Shown here one piece after another: positions 1-10,929 of a stretch of 64,000 nt of DNA. The notes beneath the pieces were generated by a model. The model was not told the origin of the DNA. It saw only the letters and a program-made list of their open reading frames with translations, and searched no databases. The stretch's first letter is position 1. Each line of letters starts with the position of its first letter. This DNA is from Mycobacterium hubeiense. Lineage in GTDB: Bacteria; Actinomycetota; Actinomycetes; Mycobacteriales; Mycobacteriaceae. The stretch is from the NCBI RefSeq assembly GCF_002838065.1, contig NZ_PIZU01000016.1, positions 25,847 to 89,846 of the forward strand, given 5' to 3'. The position numbers and the translations under genes were made by a program.

Positions 1-1
1 C

Positions 2-775
2 GGGCAGAAACTGCTGGCGTTCGCCCACTCCGAGCCCGGTATGCGCACCGCGACCGGCGCTGTGGCGACAACCGCTGTGCAGCAAGGCGATTCGTGGGTC
101 CTCAGCGGTCGCAAGAACCCGGTGCTGGCCGGTGACTGCGCCGACACGCTGGTGGTCAGCGCCGCGCTGCCCCAAGGCGGCACCGGGTTGTTCCTCGTCG
201 ACGCCGCGGCCGCCACGCGGCACAGCTTCCGCACCTTCGACGGTCAGCGCGGTGCGCAGATCGACCTGGACCAGACGCCCGCCCAACCGCTCGGCGATGC
301 GGCGGACGCCTCGGACGCCATCCAGGGTGCGGCCATCAGAATCCAGTCGGCGCTGTGCGCCGAAGCGTTGGGGGCGATGGAGGAGTCGCTGCGGCTGACC
401 ACCGACTACCTCAAGACGCGCAAACAGTTCGGCGTCACGCTCAACACGTTCCAGACGCTGACGCAGCGCGCAGCCGATATGTATGTCTCGCTGGAGTTGG
501 CCCGCAGCATGAACCTCTACGCCGCGATGTCGATCGCCGACGGCAACGTCGACCCGCTCATCGCGGCGCGAGCCAAACTGCAGATCGCCCGCTCCGGTCG
601 CCACATCGCGCAGGAGGCGATTCAGCTGCACGGCGGCATCGGCATGACCGCGGAATACCCGGTCGGGCATTACGCGGCGCGGCTCACCGCGATCGAGCAC
701 ACGCTGGGCTCGAGCCAGGACCAGTTGCACGTGCTGATGGACGGGCTGGGCTACTACGAGGTGGTCACGCTCTAA
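2..775 (+). CDS. acyl-CoA dehydrogenase, C-terminal part (5' end outside window)
   Basis: The frame is open from the first bases of the window, so the gene starts upstream; about 257 residues are visible. The visible part begins in the flavoprotein beta-domain, with the family signature [11 protein letters not shown] at the edge. It continues into the C-terminal four-helix domain, including [21 protein letters not shown] and the late motif [17 protein letters not shown], which contacts FAD and the adenine in this family. The predicted role is FAD-dependent alpha,beta-dehydrogenation of an acyl-CoA; substrate cannot be read from the sequence. Its stop codon overlaps the stop of the convergent maltokinase gene by 3 bases. 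In M. tuberculosis a fadE1 gene lies near treS/mak (recalled, not checked), so this may be its counterpart. Confidence 0.92.
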   Translation, partial: GQKLLAFAHSEPGMRTATGAVATTAVQQGDSWVLSGRKNPVLAGDCADTLVVSAALPQGGTGLFLVDAAAATRHSFRTFDGQRGAQIDLDQTPAQPLGDAADASDAIQGAAIRIQSALCAEALGAMEESLRLTTDYLKTRKQFGVTLNTFQTLTQRAADMYVSLELARSMNLYAAMSIADGNVDPLIAARAKLQIARSGRHIAQEAIQLHGGIGMTAEYPVGHYAARLTAIEHTLGSSQDQLHVLMDGLGYYEVVTL

Positions 776-2090
776 CCGACCAATCGCGCGATCGACTTCA
801 GCGGGATCGGTAGCCAGCTGGGCCGGTGACGGCTCTCGTAGCCGACCTCGTAGACGGCCTTGTCCAGCTCGTAGGCCTCGAGCAGCTCGCTGGAATCGCG
901 GGGGTCGGCGCCGTTGGCCGCTGCGTACCCGTCGCAGAACGAGCTGACGTTGCGCTCCACCCATTCGCGGGCGCGCGCGGCCAGCTGCTTGTCCAGCTGA
1001 TCGTCACCGCCACGTTCGATCAGCCGCTGATACGCCGCGTACTCGAACGAGCGCAGCACCCCGGCGACGTCGCGCAGCGGCGAATCGGGCCGGCGGCGTT
1101 CCTCCAGCGGCTGGCCCGGTTCCCCCTCGAAATCGATGAGCAGCCACGCCTCGGGCGTGCGCAGCACCTGACCGAGGTGCAGATCGCCATGCACCCGCTG
1201 CACCGTGATGGTCTGCTCGGCGAGCTTGCGGTAGCGCTCCTCGATCAGCGGCACGTACTCGCCCAGTTCCGGCACGCTGTCCGCGACTGCGTGCAGCCGC
1301 TCCAGCACCGCGTCCGTCGGGAACACGGAGGTGGACGTGCCGAGCGTCTCGGCCAGCGTGGCGTGCACCGCGGCGACCGCCTCCCCCAGCCGGAAGGATT
1401 CGCCGGCGAAATCCCCGCCCACCTCGTCGGCGTACAGATCGCCTTCGGCGAACAGGTCGCGGGTGCTGGCCAGCGCCATATCCCACCCTTCGGCGGAGTT
1501 GGCCGCGAACTCGGTGACCATCGCCAGCGCGTAGGGCTGCCCGTCGAGCGTCGTCTCGACCGCCCCGAGCAGCCGCGCCACATGCGGGTTGCCCGCCCGG
1601 GCGAGCACCCGGTTGAGTTCGATGTCGGGATTGATGCCGGGCGTGATGCGGCGGAACAGCTTGAGAATCGCCTCTTCCTCGAACACCACGCTGGTGTTGG
1701 ACTGTTCGACGCCCATCACCCACGGTGCGGCCTCCAAGGGCAGCGTCACGTCGGGCTCCTTGGTGAATGCGACGTCGTCGACGACGGCCGAGCGGTCGAC
1801 CAGCGACAGCACATACCGCGCGGCGGCCGGGTCGTACAACGCGTCGTAGGCGATGCGATCGCCGGAGGAGCCGATGGTCGCGACCGCGGTGTACTCGTCG
1901 CGCGGCGCGGTGTCCCACTCGACCAACACCTGGTATCGCTCCGACGACCCATCGGTGTAGCCGACGTCGAGCACCACCAAGTCGAGGTCGTCACCCAACG
2001 ACACCACCTTGGCCGGTTCGGCCGACGACAGTTCCCGGGTGCGCCCGGCGTACCAACGCTGTTGCGGCAGCCATTCGGCGAACGGCAGAT

Positions 2091-2094
<4 letters not shown>
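772..2094 (-). CDS. mak: maltokinase (ATP:maltose 1-phosphotransferase)
   Basis: This 440-residue protein phosphorylates maltose to maltose 1-phosphate, the donor precursor for GlgE in cytosolic alpha-glucan synthesis. The N-terminus ([15 protein letters not shown]) is the cap typical of mycobacterial maltokinases. The kinase core has the catalytic loop [10 protein letters not shown] near residues 303-312 and the metal-binding [13 protein letters not shown] about 20 residues later, as in aminoglycoside-phosphotransferase-like folds. It starts with GTG inside the stop of treS (4-base gtga overlap), so the two are translationally coupled: TreS makes maltose from trehalose and Mak traps it. Length is close to the M. 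tuberculosis enzyme (about 455). Confidence 0.95.
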
Positions 2095-3875
<1,781 letters not shown>

Positions 3876-4033
3876 CCCAACCTACCCACACCGGTCACTC
3901 GTGAATCACCAGCAAATGCGGGCCCAAAGTAGGTGTTGAATCCGCGCCGGGAACCGGATAGCGTTTCGGCGGTCTGATCTTGTCGCCAGTGTGCGCTGGC
4001 GACTTCACTTCTGGATATCGACGAGGGTGGCCT

Positions 4034-4492
4034 GTGGCTGAGTCGGCGCCAAATGATGGTGAAGCTCCGGTAATTGTTGGTCTGGCCGATGCGGCGATGC
4101 ATATGTACTCCGCCGCGATCGACGCGTTGCCCGATGTCGGGGACCCGGCGTTCGCCGACCGCGCGGCGGTGGTGCTCGCCGGTCTGCGCAAGCTGCAGAA
4201 GTCGCTGTCCGACGCCGCGGGCCAGAGTCGCGTCACCCCGTCGGTGATCGTCGCGCTCAGCGGCGTGCGCACCACCTACGACGAGCTGATGGCCACCGCG
4301 GCTGAAGGGCCGGGCGCCACGCTGGGCCAGCGGCTGTACGTCGCGCGCCAGAAGGCCAAGCTGTCCACGCAGGAAGCGGCCAACGGTGTGGGTCTGCGCA
4401 AGGACCTCATCGAAGCGGTCGAGGCCGAAGAGCCCGCCACCGAGGACGAGGCCTCCAAGATCAAGGACCTCATCGCCGCGCTCGGCGGCTGA
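4034..4492 (+). CDS. XRE-type helix-turn-helix domain protein of unknown role
   Basis: The protein has about 152 residues from the GTG at 4034, which has a GAGGG ribosome-binding sequence 6-10 bases upstream; a longer frame begins at 3980 but lacks that signal. The N-terminal 90 residues are helical and resemble nothing I can name. The C-terminus (from residue about 95, TLGQRLYVARQKAKLSTQEAA...) has the pattern of a Cro/C1-type HTH, ending in an acidic tail. It lies divergent from treS with a 158-base gap and just upstream of the HugZ-like gene. A regulator is plausible, but no target can be inferred. Confidence 0.75.
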   Translation: MAESAPNDGEAPVIVGLADAAMHMYSAAIDALPDVGDPAFADRAAVVLAGLRKLQKSLSDAAGQSRVTPSVIVALSGVRTTYDELMATAAEGPGATLGQRLYVARQKAKLSTQEAANGVGLRKDLIEAVEAEEPATEDEASKIKDLIAALGG

Positions 4493-4499
4493 TGCCAGA

Positions 4500-5324
4500 T
4501 TGCCCCGAGACTCAGGCTCGATCGGTCGCCTCCGCGACCACGGTGACCCGGGCGACGCGCCCTCGGCTCCGCCCCCGCTGACGTCCGTCGTCAATCCCGC
4601 GCGCCCGTCGGCGGCCGAAGAGGCGCGCACCATCGCGGCGTCGACGAACACCGGCACCCTGGCGACGCTGACCGCCGACGGCGATCCGTGGGCATCGTTC
4701 GTCACCTACGGGTTGCTCGGCGGCGCGCCGGTGCTGTGCGTGTCCAACCTCGCCGAGCACGGCCGCAACCTGGCCGGCGATCCCCGCGCCAGCATCGCCA
4801 TCGTCGCGCCGACCACCGAAACCGACCCGCTTGCGAACGCGCGCGTCACGCTGGCCGGCATCGCCGAGCAACCCACCGGCGATGAGCTGGCGGCCGCCCG
4901 CGAGGCGCACCTGGCCGCGGTCGCGGCGGCGAAGTACTACATCGACTACAGCGACTTCTCGGTGTGGGTGCTGCGCGTGCAGCGGGTGCGCTGGGTCGGC
5001 GGGTACGGCCGGATGGATTCGACGACGGGCGAGGCCTACGCGGCCGCGGAGCCCGATCCCGTCAAACCCCTCGCCGCCGGGGCGATCGAGCATCTCAACG
5101 CCGACCACGCCGACGCGCTGGTGGAGATGGCCAAGGTGCTCGGCGGCTACCCGGACACCACCTCCGCGACGTGCACCGGCGTCGACCGCTACGGGCTCGA
5201 CCTGCGCGTCAGCACCGAACGCGGCATCGCCTACACGCGTGTCGGCTACGTCGAGCCGATCTCGGCGATCGACGAATTGCGTGCGGCCACAGTGGAATTA
5301 GTCCGCCGCGCCCGCTCCCACTGA
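4500..5324 (+). CDS. HugZ-like / PPOX-fold protein with C-terminal DUF2470-type domain
   Basis: This reads as a pyridoxamine-phosphate-oxidase-like split barrel ([19 protein letters not shown], then [42 protein letters not shown]). It is followed by a helical domain, [19 protein letters not shown], of the DUF2470 kind seen in heme-utilisation HugZ proteins. Members bind heme or flavin; catalysis here is not demonstrable. The start is uncertain. No ATG/GTG lies in frame before the conserved region, and a TTG at 4500, eight bases after the preceding stop, is the best candidate. The conserved part begins around the [16 protein letters not shown] segment. Its last 27 bases overlap the convergent metallothionein gene. 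Confidence 0.8.
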   Translation: MPRDSGSIGRLRDHGDPGDAPSAPPPLTSVVNPARPSAAEEARTIAASTNTGTLATLTADGDPWASFVTYGLLGGAPVLCVSNLAEHGRNLAGDPRASIAIVAPTTETDPLANARVTLAGIAEQPTGDELAAAREAHLAAVAAAKYYIDYSDFSVWVLRVQRVRWVGGYGRMDSTTGEAYAAAEPDPVKPLAAGAIEHLNADHADALVEMAKVLGGYPDTTSATCTGVDRYGLDLRVSTERGIAYTRVGYVEPISAIDELRAATVELVRRARSH

Positions 5325-5471
5325 ATCCTCGACCGGCACCATCTCCGCGCCACAGGTGCACCGGTAGCTCTCGGTGGCGCCCGAGCAGTGGCATTCAACC
5401 TCCACCCGTAACCGGCACGGGCAGCCGATGTGGGAACAGGTCAGCAAGGTTCCCGACTCGTAATTGGCCAT
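5298..5471 (-). CDS. mymT: mycobacterial metallothionein, Cu(I)-binding, MymT-like (57 aa)
   Basis: This short gene encodes 57 residues with seven cysteines (positions 12, 17, 19, 27, 29, 38, 40) in C-X4-C-X-C, C-X-C and C-X-C groups. The stretch [20 protein letters not shown] and the later YRCTCG match my memory of M. tuberculosis MymT, a copper(I)-thiolate protein that protects against copper. The ATG at 5471 has an AAAGGG ribosome-binding sequence about 8 bases upstream. The C-terminal tail ([11 protein letters not shown]) is longer and acidic. The 3' end overlaps the end of the HugZ-like gene by 27 bases on the opposite strand. Expected regulation is copper-responsive (RicR in M. tuberculosis), but I did not identify a clear RicR box in the short gap to the PRTase gene. 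Confidence 0.88.
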   Translation of the reverse strand: MANYESGTLLTCSHIGCPCRLRVEVECHCSGATESYRCTCGAEMVPVEDSVGAGAAD

Positions 5472-5559
5472 CGCTTCACCCTTTCTGGCGGGACCTGCCT
5501 CTCATCGTGCTCCGCTTCGGCCGAAACTGCGGGAAGTCACGTGCAATACGATCGCCGGT

Positions 5560-6120
5560 ATGCGTCCGGAGTCCTGGCAGGCGGCCTTTGACCTGATCCG
5601 CACCCGCGGCTACGAGCACCGCGAGGAGCCGTTCAAACTGGCCAGCGGTCAGCTGAGCCACGACTACATCGACGGCAAGTACGCCGTCGACACCGGCGAG
5701 CGGTTGACGATCGTCAGCCGCGCGGTCGCCGAGTTGGCCGCGATGAACGGGATCGAGTTCGACGCCGTCGGCGGGCTCACCATGGGCGCCGATCCGCTGG
5801 CGCACGGTGTCGCGATGGTGACGGGCAAGGCGTGGTTCTCGGTGCGCAAGGAGCAGAAGTCCCGCGGGCGCGAGCAGTGGATCGAGGGCACCCGGTTGGA
5901 GCCGGGCACCCGGGTGCTGCTTGTCGACGACGTCATCAGCACCGGCGGGTCCACCGCACTGGCCTTCGATCGCGTCACGGCGGCCGGTGCCGTCGTCACC
6001 GGCGTGATCCCGATGGTGGACCGCGGTGAGGCCGCCGCCAAACTGTTCGCCGAGCGCGACGTGCCCTACGTCGCTTTGGTCACCTATCGCGATCTGGGCA
6101 TCGAACCCATTCAGGCGTGA
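5560..6120 (+). CDS. orotate phosphoribosyltransferase-like PRTase
   Basis: This 186-residue type I phosphoribosyltransferase has the PRPP-binding loop VLLVDDVISTGGS at about residues 119-131. It also has features typical of the orotate enzyme: FKLASGQLSHDYIDGK near 25-40 (substrate side) and a lysine/arginine-rich flexible loop, SVRKEQKSRG (94-103). It would transfer phosphoribose from PRPP to orotate or another base. Mycobacteria carry a separate pyrE elsewhere (M. tuberculosis Rv0382c), so this may be a second enzyme with a different substrate, and no gene symbol is given. ATG 5560 is preferred over 5464, which would begin inside the mymT coding region. Confidence 0.82.
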   Translation: MRPESWQAAFDLIRTRGYEHREEPFKLASGQLSHDYIDGKYAVDTGERLTIVSRAVAELAAMNGIEFDAVGGLTMGADPLAHGVAMVTGKAWFSVRKEQKSRGREQWIEGTRLEPGTRVLLVDDVISTGGSTALAFDRVTAAGAVVTGVIPMVDRGEAAAKLFAERDVPYVALVTYRDLGIEPIQA

Positions 6121-6205
6121 CGTCCTGGTCGACTCTGCGCGCAGGGCGCGACCTACTCGAACTTTTGCGCCATGCGCGCAGCGTCAACGGAATTAACATC
6201 ATTGG

Positions 6206-6688
6206 GTGGTCGAACTGCAGGCCGAACCCGAACCCGATGAATCCGATGACGACTGGGACAACGACACCCGGTTCGACGCGTTCAACGTCAACACCTGGAA
6301 CTTCAAGCCGGCACCCAAGCCGTGGTATCGCACGGGTCCGGCGATGACGGCGTTGATCGCGGCGGGGCTCGCCGCGGCGGCCATCGTGGTGTCGGTGGTG
6401 TTGCTGGCGTTCCGCGGTTCATCGCCTGCGCCAGAGGAGGCGGCGCCCGCCACCCCGACCGCGCCCAGCGCAGCGCCGTCGCCGACGCGGGTCCGTCAGC
6501 CGCCACCGCCGCCCCCCGCTCCCCCGCCGACACCGGCGGCCACCGCCGAGGCGCCGGCCGAGCGAACGCCCGTCTACCGGACACAGCAGCCGCGCCAGAC
6601 AAAGGAACCCGAGATCGGGGTGACGCGCACACCGCAGACGCGGTCGCCGATCAGCGTGGCACCGCAGCCACGTCGGCCCCGCAACTGA
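6206..6688 (+). CDS. single-pass membrane protein with proline-rich extracytoplasmic tail
   Basis: The protein has 160 residues from the GTG at 6206. An acidic cytoplasmic N-terminus (EPEPDESDDDWDND) leads to one hydrophobic helix at about residues 46-70 (MTALIAAGLAAAAIVVSVVLLAF). A long Pro/Ala/Thr-rich tail with an uninterrupted proline run follows, and the end is basic. No catalytic domain is visible. Architecture suggests a wall-spanning or anchoring protein; function unknown. It is followed after 13 bases by the PPOX gene, so co-transcription is likely. Confidence 0.75.
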   Translation: MVELQAEPEPDESDDDWDNDTRFDAFNVNTWNFKPAPKPWYRTGPAMTALIAAGLAAAAIVVSVVLLAFRGSSPAPEEAAPATPTAPSAAPSPTRVRQPPPPPPAPPPTPAATAEAPAERTPVYRTQQPRQTKEPEIGVTRTPQTRSPISVAPQPRRPRN

Positions 6689-6701
6689 ATAGGCTGGGCT
6701 C

Positions 6702-7109
6702 ATGGTCGAGTTCGACCCCGTGCGCATGTTCGCCGAGGCGCCGGTGGCAACGCTGGCGACAGTCGGGCCGCAGGGCGCGCCGCATCTGGTGCCGGTGGTG
6801 TTCGCGGTGCACGGCGAGGTGGTGTACACGGCCGTCGACGCCAAGAAGAAGTCGACGACGCGGCTGCGCCGGCTGGTCAACATCGAACACAATCCGCAGG
6901 TGAGCATGCTCGTCGACCACTACACCGACGACTGGTCGCAGCTGTGGTGGGTGCGGGCCGACGGCGTCGCGGCCATCCACTACAGAGGCGAGGAGATGGC
7001 GACGGGCTACGCCGAGCTGCGGCGCAAATACCTTCAGTACCAACGCATTGCGTTGGACGGGCCGGTCGTCACCATCGCGGTGCGGCGCTGGTCGCACTGG
7101 CAGGCCTGA
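6702..7109 (+). CDS. PPOX-class F420-dependent family protein (TIGR03668-like)
   Basis: This 135-residue protein is a flavin/F420-binding split barrel. Typical elements are [22 protein letters not shown] at the N-terminus, [27 protein letters not shown] in the middle and the [11 protein letters not shown] strand. It ends with a conserved [13 protein letters not shown]. Members reduce substrates with F420H2 or simply bind F420; the substrate is unknown. M. tuberculosis has a similar gene (Rv0121c, recalled) beside fusA2, which agrees with fusA2 lying 1.7 kb downstream here. The next gene (TetR) begins three bases after the stop. Confidence 0.85.
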   Translation: MVEFDPVRMFAEAPVATLATVGPQGAPHLVPVVFAVHGEVVYTAVDAKKKSTTRLRRLVNIEHNPQVSMLVDHYTDDWSQLWWVRADGVAAIHYRGEEMATGYAELRRKYLQYQRIALDGPVVTIAVRRWSHWQA

Positions 7110-7112
7110 CCG

Positions 7113-7697
7113 ATGAGCGACGCGCCGCGAAAGAAGCCCCGCCAATTGCGGTCCCGCGAAACCGTGGACGTGGTGCTGGAGGCCGCCGCCCAGATGTTCG
7201 ACCGCGAGGGCATCGCCACCACCACCAACCGCATCGCCGAGCGCGCGGGCGTCTCCATTGGCTCGCTCTACCAATACTTTCCGAACAAGCAGGCGCTGCT
7301 GCGTGCCCTGGCCGAGCGTCATGTGCGGGAAGGCGGTGAACGGCTCGAGAAGGTGTTCCGACAGCTGCGCGAACAACAGCCGCCGTTCGAGGAGACGATG
7401 CGCGCGATCCTCGACGAAGTCGTCGACCTGCACCGCGACCGCCCCAGCCTGCACTGGTTGATGCACCGTCTCGCCCCCCGAGACGCCGAACTCGCCGCGC
7501 TTCGCGCATTCGAAGACCACATCGCCGACGAGGTCGCGTTCCACCTCCGGCGCTGCGGCCGTGGAGGCGACGACGTATCAGCGACCGCGCAGACGGTGGT
7601 GCACGCCGTCGACGGGCATCTGCACCGGGTGCAGACCCGACGCAAACTCGACACCGATCAACTGATGCGGTTGGTCGAACAGCTGCTAGACAACTAG
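7113..7697 (+). CDS. TetR/AcrR family transcriptional regulator
   Basis: This 194-residue protein has a classical N-terminal TetR DNA-binding domain (VLEAAAQMFDREGIATTTNRIAERAGVSIGSLYQYFPNKQALL, residues about 16-60). A helical ligand-binding domain follows that contains the moderately conserved segment HWLMHRLAPRDAELAALRAFE. It begins just after the PPOX gene, which suggests the two form a unit. Its 3' end overlaps the convergent hydrolase gene by 12 bases. Ligand and targets are unknown; neighbours are the obvious candidates. Confidence 0.9.
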   Translation: MSDAPRKKPRQLRSRETVDVVLEAAAQMFDREGIATTTNRIAERAGVSIGSLYQYFPNKQALLRALAERHVREGGERLEKVFRQLREQQPPFEETMRAILDEVVDLHRDRPSLHWLMHRLAPRDAELAALRAFEDHIADEVAFHLRRCGRGGDDVSATAQTVVHAVDGHLHRVQTRRKLDTDQLMRLVEQLLDN

Positions 7698-8597
7698 CCC
7701 GTCGAGCACGCCGCGCAGCGCCTCCTCAGCTTGCCCGACTCCGGGTTCCTCGACGGGGTAATGGCCGCAATTCTCCAGCAGCATCAACTGTTTTCGGCCC
7801 TGGATGCGATCAAGGAATCGGATGCTGAGCTCCGGGGGTGTCCAGTCGTCGGCGGCCGGGTGCACCAGTGTGACGGGGGCTGCGTCGAACGTCTCCGGCC
7901 GCGCGTGGCGGTAGTTCAGCCAACTCGACAGGAAACCCAGCGGCACCCGCACACCACCGCCCTTGGGGTCGGTCGCGCACAGCCGCGACAGGTCGGGGTT
8001 GCGGCTCATCGCGTTCATGTTCACCAGCCAGCGGATGGGCACGCGCACGCGACCGACCAACGGATCGATGGCCCGCATCAGCGCGGGCGCGGACGGCCCG
8101 ACGAACGACATCCGCGCCGCCGCCCGCCGCGCGTCCGGGTCAACGGGGTCCAGCAGACACGTCGCCACCACATGCGCGATCTCGCGTGTGCGCGCCGCGA
8201 CCTCGTAGCCGAGCATGCCGCCCATGCTGGCGCCGAACACGATCAGCGGCCGCTCGTCATCGCGGCGTTCGGCGCGGACCAGATCGCACAACAGATCAAC
8301 CCAGTCGTCGTAGCGCACCGATCCAGGCCGCGGCTCGACCGTGTCGCCGTACAGCGGAAGGTCGGGCACCAGCACCTCCGCGCCTTCGCGCGCCGCCAAC
8401 GCGGCGAACGGCCACAGCGCACCTGCATGACCGCCGGCGCCGTGCAGCACCAACACCCGCACCGCGCTGTCACGGGTGCCGGCGCGAGCGATGTGTACCG
8501 TGCGGCCCCGCCACGGCCACCACGTGGATGCCGGTTCGATCGCCGGTTCCGGGCGGTAGCGGGCGGGTAAGAACGTCGCGTATTTCTCGTACTCCAT
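7686..8597 (-). CDS. alpha/beta hydrolase
   Basis: This protein of about 303 residues has the alpha/beta-hydrolase fold. The oxyanion-hole motif VLVLHGAGGHAG is at about 54-65, the nucleophile elbow is GASMGGMLG (catalytic Ser in G-x-S-x-G), and a late LLENCGHYPVEEPG supplies the histidine. An acid residue is plausibly in HPAADDWTPP. The ATG at 8597 (MEYEKYATFLPARY) is chosen because the upstream 14-residue extension is Arg/Gly-rich and unlike a conserved start. Substrate unknown. It is convergent with the TetR gene and divergent from the EF-G-like gene. Confidence 0.85.
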   Translation of the reverse strand: MEYEKYATFLPARYRPEPAIEPASTWWPWRGRTVHIARAGTRDSAVRVLVLHGAGGHAGALWPFAALAAREGAEVLVPDLPLYGDTVEPRPGSVRYDDWVDLLCDLVRAERRDDERPLIVFGASMGGMLGYEVAARTREIAHVVATCLLDPVDPDARRAAARMSFVGPSAPALMRAIDPLVGRVRVPIRWLVNMNAMSRNPDLSRLCATDPKGGGVRVPLGFLSSWLNYRHARPETFDAAPVTLVHPAADDWTPPELSIRFLDRIQGRKQLMLLENCGHYPVEEPGVGQAEEALRGVLDGLVV

Positions 8598-8793
8598 GGC
8601 TCCAGCGTCGGGCCACCGACCACGCGCGACAACTCGCATTCGCCCGCTCGGCCTTCCGTCGTCGACCCGCCGCGATCAGCCACGACGCGCCGCGCCCCGC
8701 GCGCCCGTCGCCGCTGCTCACATTTCCTGTCAACCGAAGGCTTGTGCTCTGTGTCACAGCCAGGAATTGTGGGATTGAACGGAAGGGAAAGTC

Positions 8794-10929
8794 ATGGCAG
8801 ACAAGACGACAACTGCCCAAGGCAACGGAGCCGCTCCCACCGCGGACAGTCCGGCCGGCATCCGCAACGTGGTGCTGGTGGGGCCATCGGGTGCCGGCAA
8901 GACGACTCTCGTCGACGCGCTGCTGCTGGCGGCCGGGGTGCTTACCCGCGCCGGCTCCGTCGTGGAGGGCACCACGGTGTGCGACCACGACGAGGCCGAG
9001 GTGGCCCAGCAGCGTTCGGTCGGTTTGGCGCTGGCGCCGCTGAAGCACGAGGGCATCAAGGTCAACCTCATCGACACCCCCGGATACGCCGATTTCGTCG
9101 GTGAGCTGCGCGCCGGACTGCGCGCCGCGGACTGCGCGCTGTTCGTCATCGCGGCCAACGAAGGCGTCGACGAGCCGACGAAGTCGCTGTGGCTGGAGTG
9201 CAGTCAGGTCGGCATGCCGCGCGCGGTGGTGATCACCAAACTCGACCATGCCCGGGCCAGCTACGAGAACGCCTTGGCGTCCGCACAGAACGCATTCGGC
9301 GACAAGGTGCTGCCGCTGTACTTCCCCGCCGACACCCCCTGCACCGGCCTCATCGGGCTGTTGTCGTTGACGCACTACGAGTACAAGGACGGTAAACGCA
9401 CTACCCACCCGCCGGACGACGCGTTCGCCGACAAGGTCGAGGACCTTCGCGGCAGCCTCATCGAGGGCATCATCGAGGAGTCCGAGGACGAGACGCTGAT
9501 GGAGCGCTACCTCGGCGGTGAGCAGATCGACCAGTCGGTGCTCATCGACGACCTGGAGAAGGCGGTTGCCCGCGGGTCGTTCTTCCCGGTGATCCCGGTG
9601 TGCAGCACCACCGGTGTGGGCACCTTGGAGCTGCTCGAGATCGCCACCAAGGGCTTCCCGTCGCCGCCGGAGCACCAGCTGCCCGAGGTGTTCACCCCGC
9701 AGGGCAAACCCCGCGACGGCATCACCTGCGATCCCGCCGGCCCGCTGCTGGCCGAGGTGGTCAAGACGACGTCGGACCCCTACGTCGGCAGGGTCAGCCT
9801 GACCCGGGTGTTCTCCGGGACCATCAGGCCCGACATGACCGTGCATGTGTCGGGCCATTTTTCATCGTTTTTCGGGGAGTCCAGCCACGCCGACCACGAC
9901 GAAGACGAGCGCATCGGCACGCTGTCCTTCCCGCTCGGCAAGCACCAGCGGCCGGCCCCGCAGGTGATCGCCGGCGACATCTGCGCGATCGGCCGGCTCA
10001 GCCGCGCCGAAACCGGGGACACCCTCTCGGACAAGTCCGACCCGCTGGTGCTCAAACCGTGGACGATGCCCGAGCCGCTGCTGCCGATCGCCGTGCAGCC
10101 GCGCGCCAAGACCGACGAGGACAAGCTGTCGGTGGGGCTACAGCGGCTGGCCGCCGAGGATCCGACGCTGCGCATCGAGCAGAACCCGGAGACGCACCAG
10201 ATCGTGTTGTGGTGCATGGGTGAGGCGCACGCCGGCGTGGTGCTCGACGCGCTGGCCCGCCGCTACGGCGTCTCGGTGGACACCGTCGAACTGCGCGTGC
10301 CCCTGCGAGAAACGTTCGCGGGCAAGGCGAAAGGCCACGGCCGGCATGTCAAGCAGTCGGGCGGACACGGCCAGTACGCGGTCTGCGACATCGAGGTGGA
10401 GCCACTGCCGGAGGGCACCGGCTTCGAGTTCGTCGACAAGGTCGTCGGCGGGGCGGTGCCGCGCAACTTCATCCCCAGCGTGGAAAAGGGCGTGCGCGCA
10501 CAGATGGAGAAGGGGGTGGCCGCGGGCTATCCGGTGGTCGACATCCGCGTCACGCTGTTCGACGGCAAGGCCCACAGCGTCGACTCGTCGGACTTCGCAT
10601 TCCAGATGGCCGGCGGACTGGCGCTGCGCGAAGCCGCCGCGGCGACCAAGATCAACCTGCTCGAGCCCATCGACGAGATCTCGGTGCTGGTGTCCGACGA
10701 CCTCGTCGGGGCGGTGATGGGAGACCTTGCGGGCCGGCGGGGCCGGGTGCTGGGCACCGAGAACGTCGGCGACCGCACGCTGGTCAAAGCCGAGGTGCCG
10801 CAGGTGGAGCTGACGCGCTACGCCATCGACCTGCGGTCGCTGTCGCACGGCGCGGCGTCGTTCACCCGCTCGTTCGTGCGTTACGAGCCGATGCCGGAGT
10901 CGGCGGCGGCGAAGGTGAAGGCAGGTTAG
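8794..10929 (+). CDS. fusA2: elongation factor G-like GTPase (EF-G2 type)
   Basis: This 711-residue protein has the full EF-G domain order. The G domain carries P-loop GPSGAGKT (30-37), IDTPGYADFVGE and TKLDHA. Domain II, domain III/IV (GHVKQSGGHGQYAV-like region) and a C-terminal RRGRVLGTE domain V follow. It corresponds to the mycobacterial FusA2 group (about 714 residues in M. tuberculosis), not the essential fusA in the str operon. Compared with canonical EF-G, the switch I segment reads QQRSVGLAL where ERGITI is usual, so the Mg-coordinating threonine appears to be absent. The exact role in translation is unknown. The ATG has a GGAAGGGAAAG ribosome-binding region. It overlaps the end of the P450 pseudogene by 4 bases. 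Confidence 0.92.
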   Translation: MADKTTTAQGNGAAPTADSPAGIRNVVLVGPSGAGKTTLVDALLLAAGVLTRAGSVVEGTTVCDHDEAEVAQQRSVGLALAPLKHEGIKVNLIDTPGYADFVGELRAGLRAADCALFVIAANEGVDEPTKSLWLECSQVGMPRAVVITKLDHARASYENALASAQNAFGDKVLPLYFPADTPCTGLIGLLSLTHYEYKDGKRTTHPPDDAFADKVEDLRGSLIEGIIEESEDETLMERYLGGEQIDQSVLIDDLEKAVARGSFFPVIPVCSTTGVGTLELLEIATKGFPSPPEHQLPEVFTPQGKPRDGITCDPAGPLLAEVVKTTSDPYVGRVSLTRVFSGTIRPDMTVHVSGHFSSFFGESSHADHDEDERIGTLSFPLGKHQRPAPQVIAGDICAIGRLSRAETGDTLSDKSDPLVLKPWTMPEPLLPIAVQPRAKTDEDKLSVGLQRLAAEDPTLRIEQNPETHQIVLWCMGEAHAGVVLDALARRYGVSVDTVELRVPLRETFAGKAKGHGRHVKQSGGHGQYAVCDIEVEPLPEGTGFEFVDKVVGGAVPRNFIPSVEKGVRAQMEKGVAAGYPVVDIRVTLFDGKAHSVDSSDFAFQMAGGLALREAAAATKINLLEPIDEISVLVSDDLVGAVMGDLAGRRGRVLGTENVGDRTLVKAEVPQVELTRYAIDLRSLSHGAASFTRSFVRYEPMPESAAAKVKAG

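Noticed and set aside
5464..5559. Longer start of the PRTase (codon 5464)
   Set aside because: That extension covers the mymT promoter and start on the other strand and has no conserved residues; ATG 5560 is preferred.
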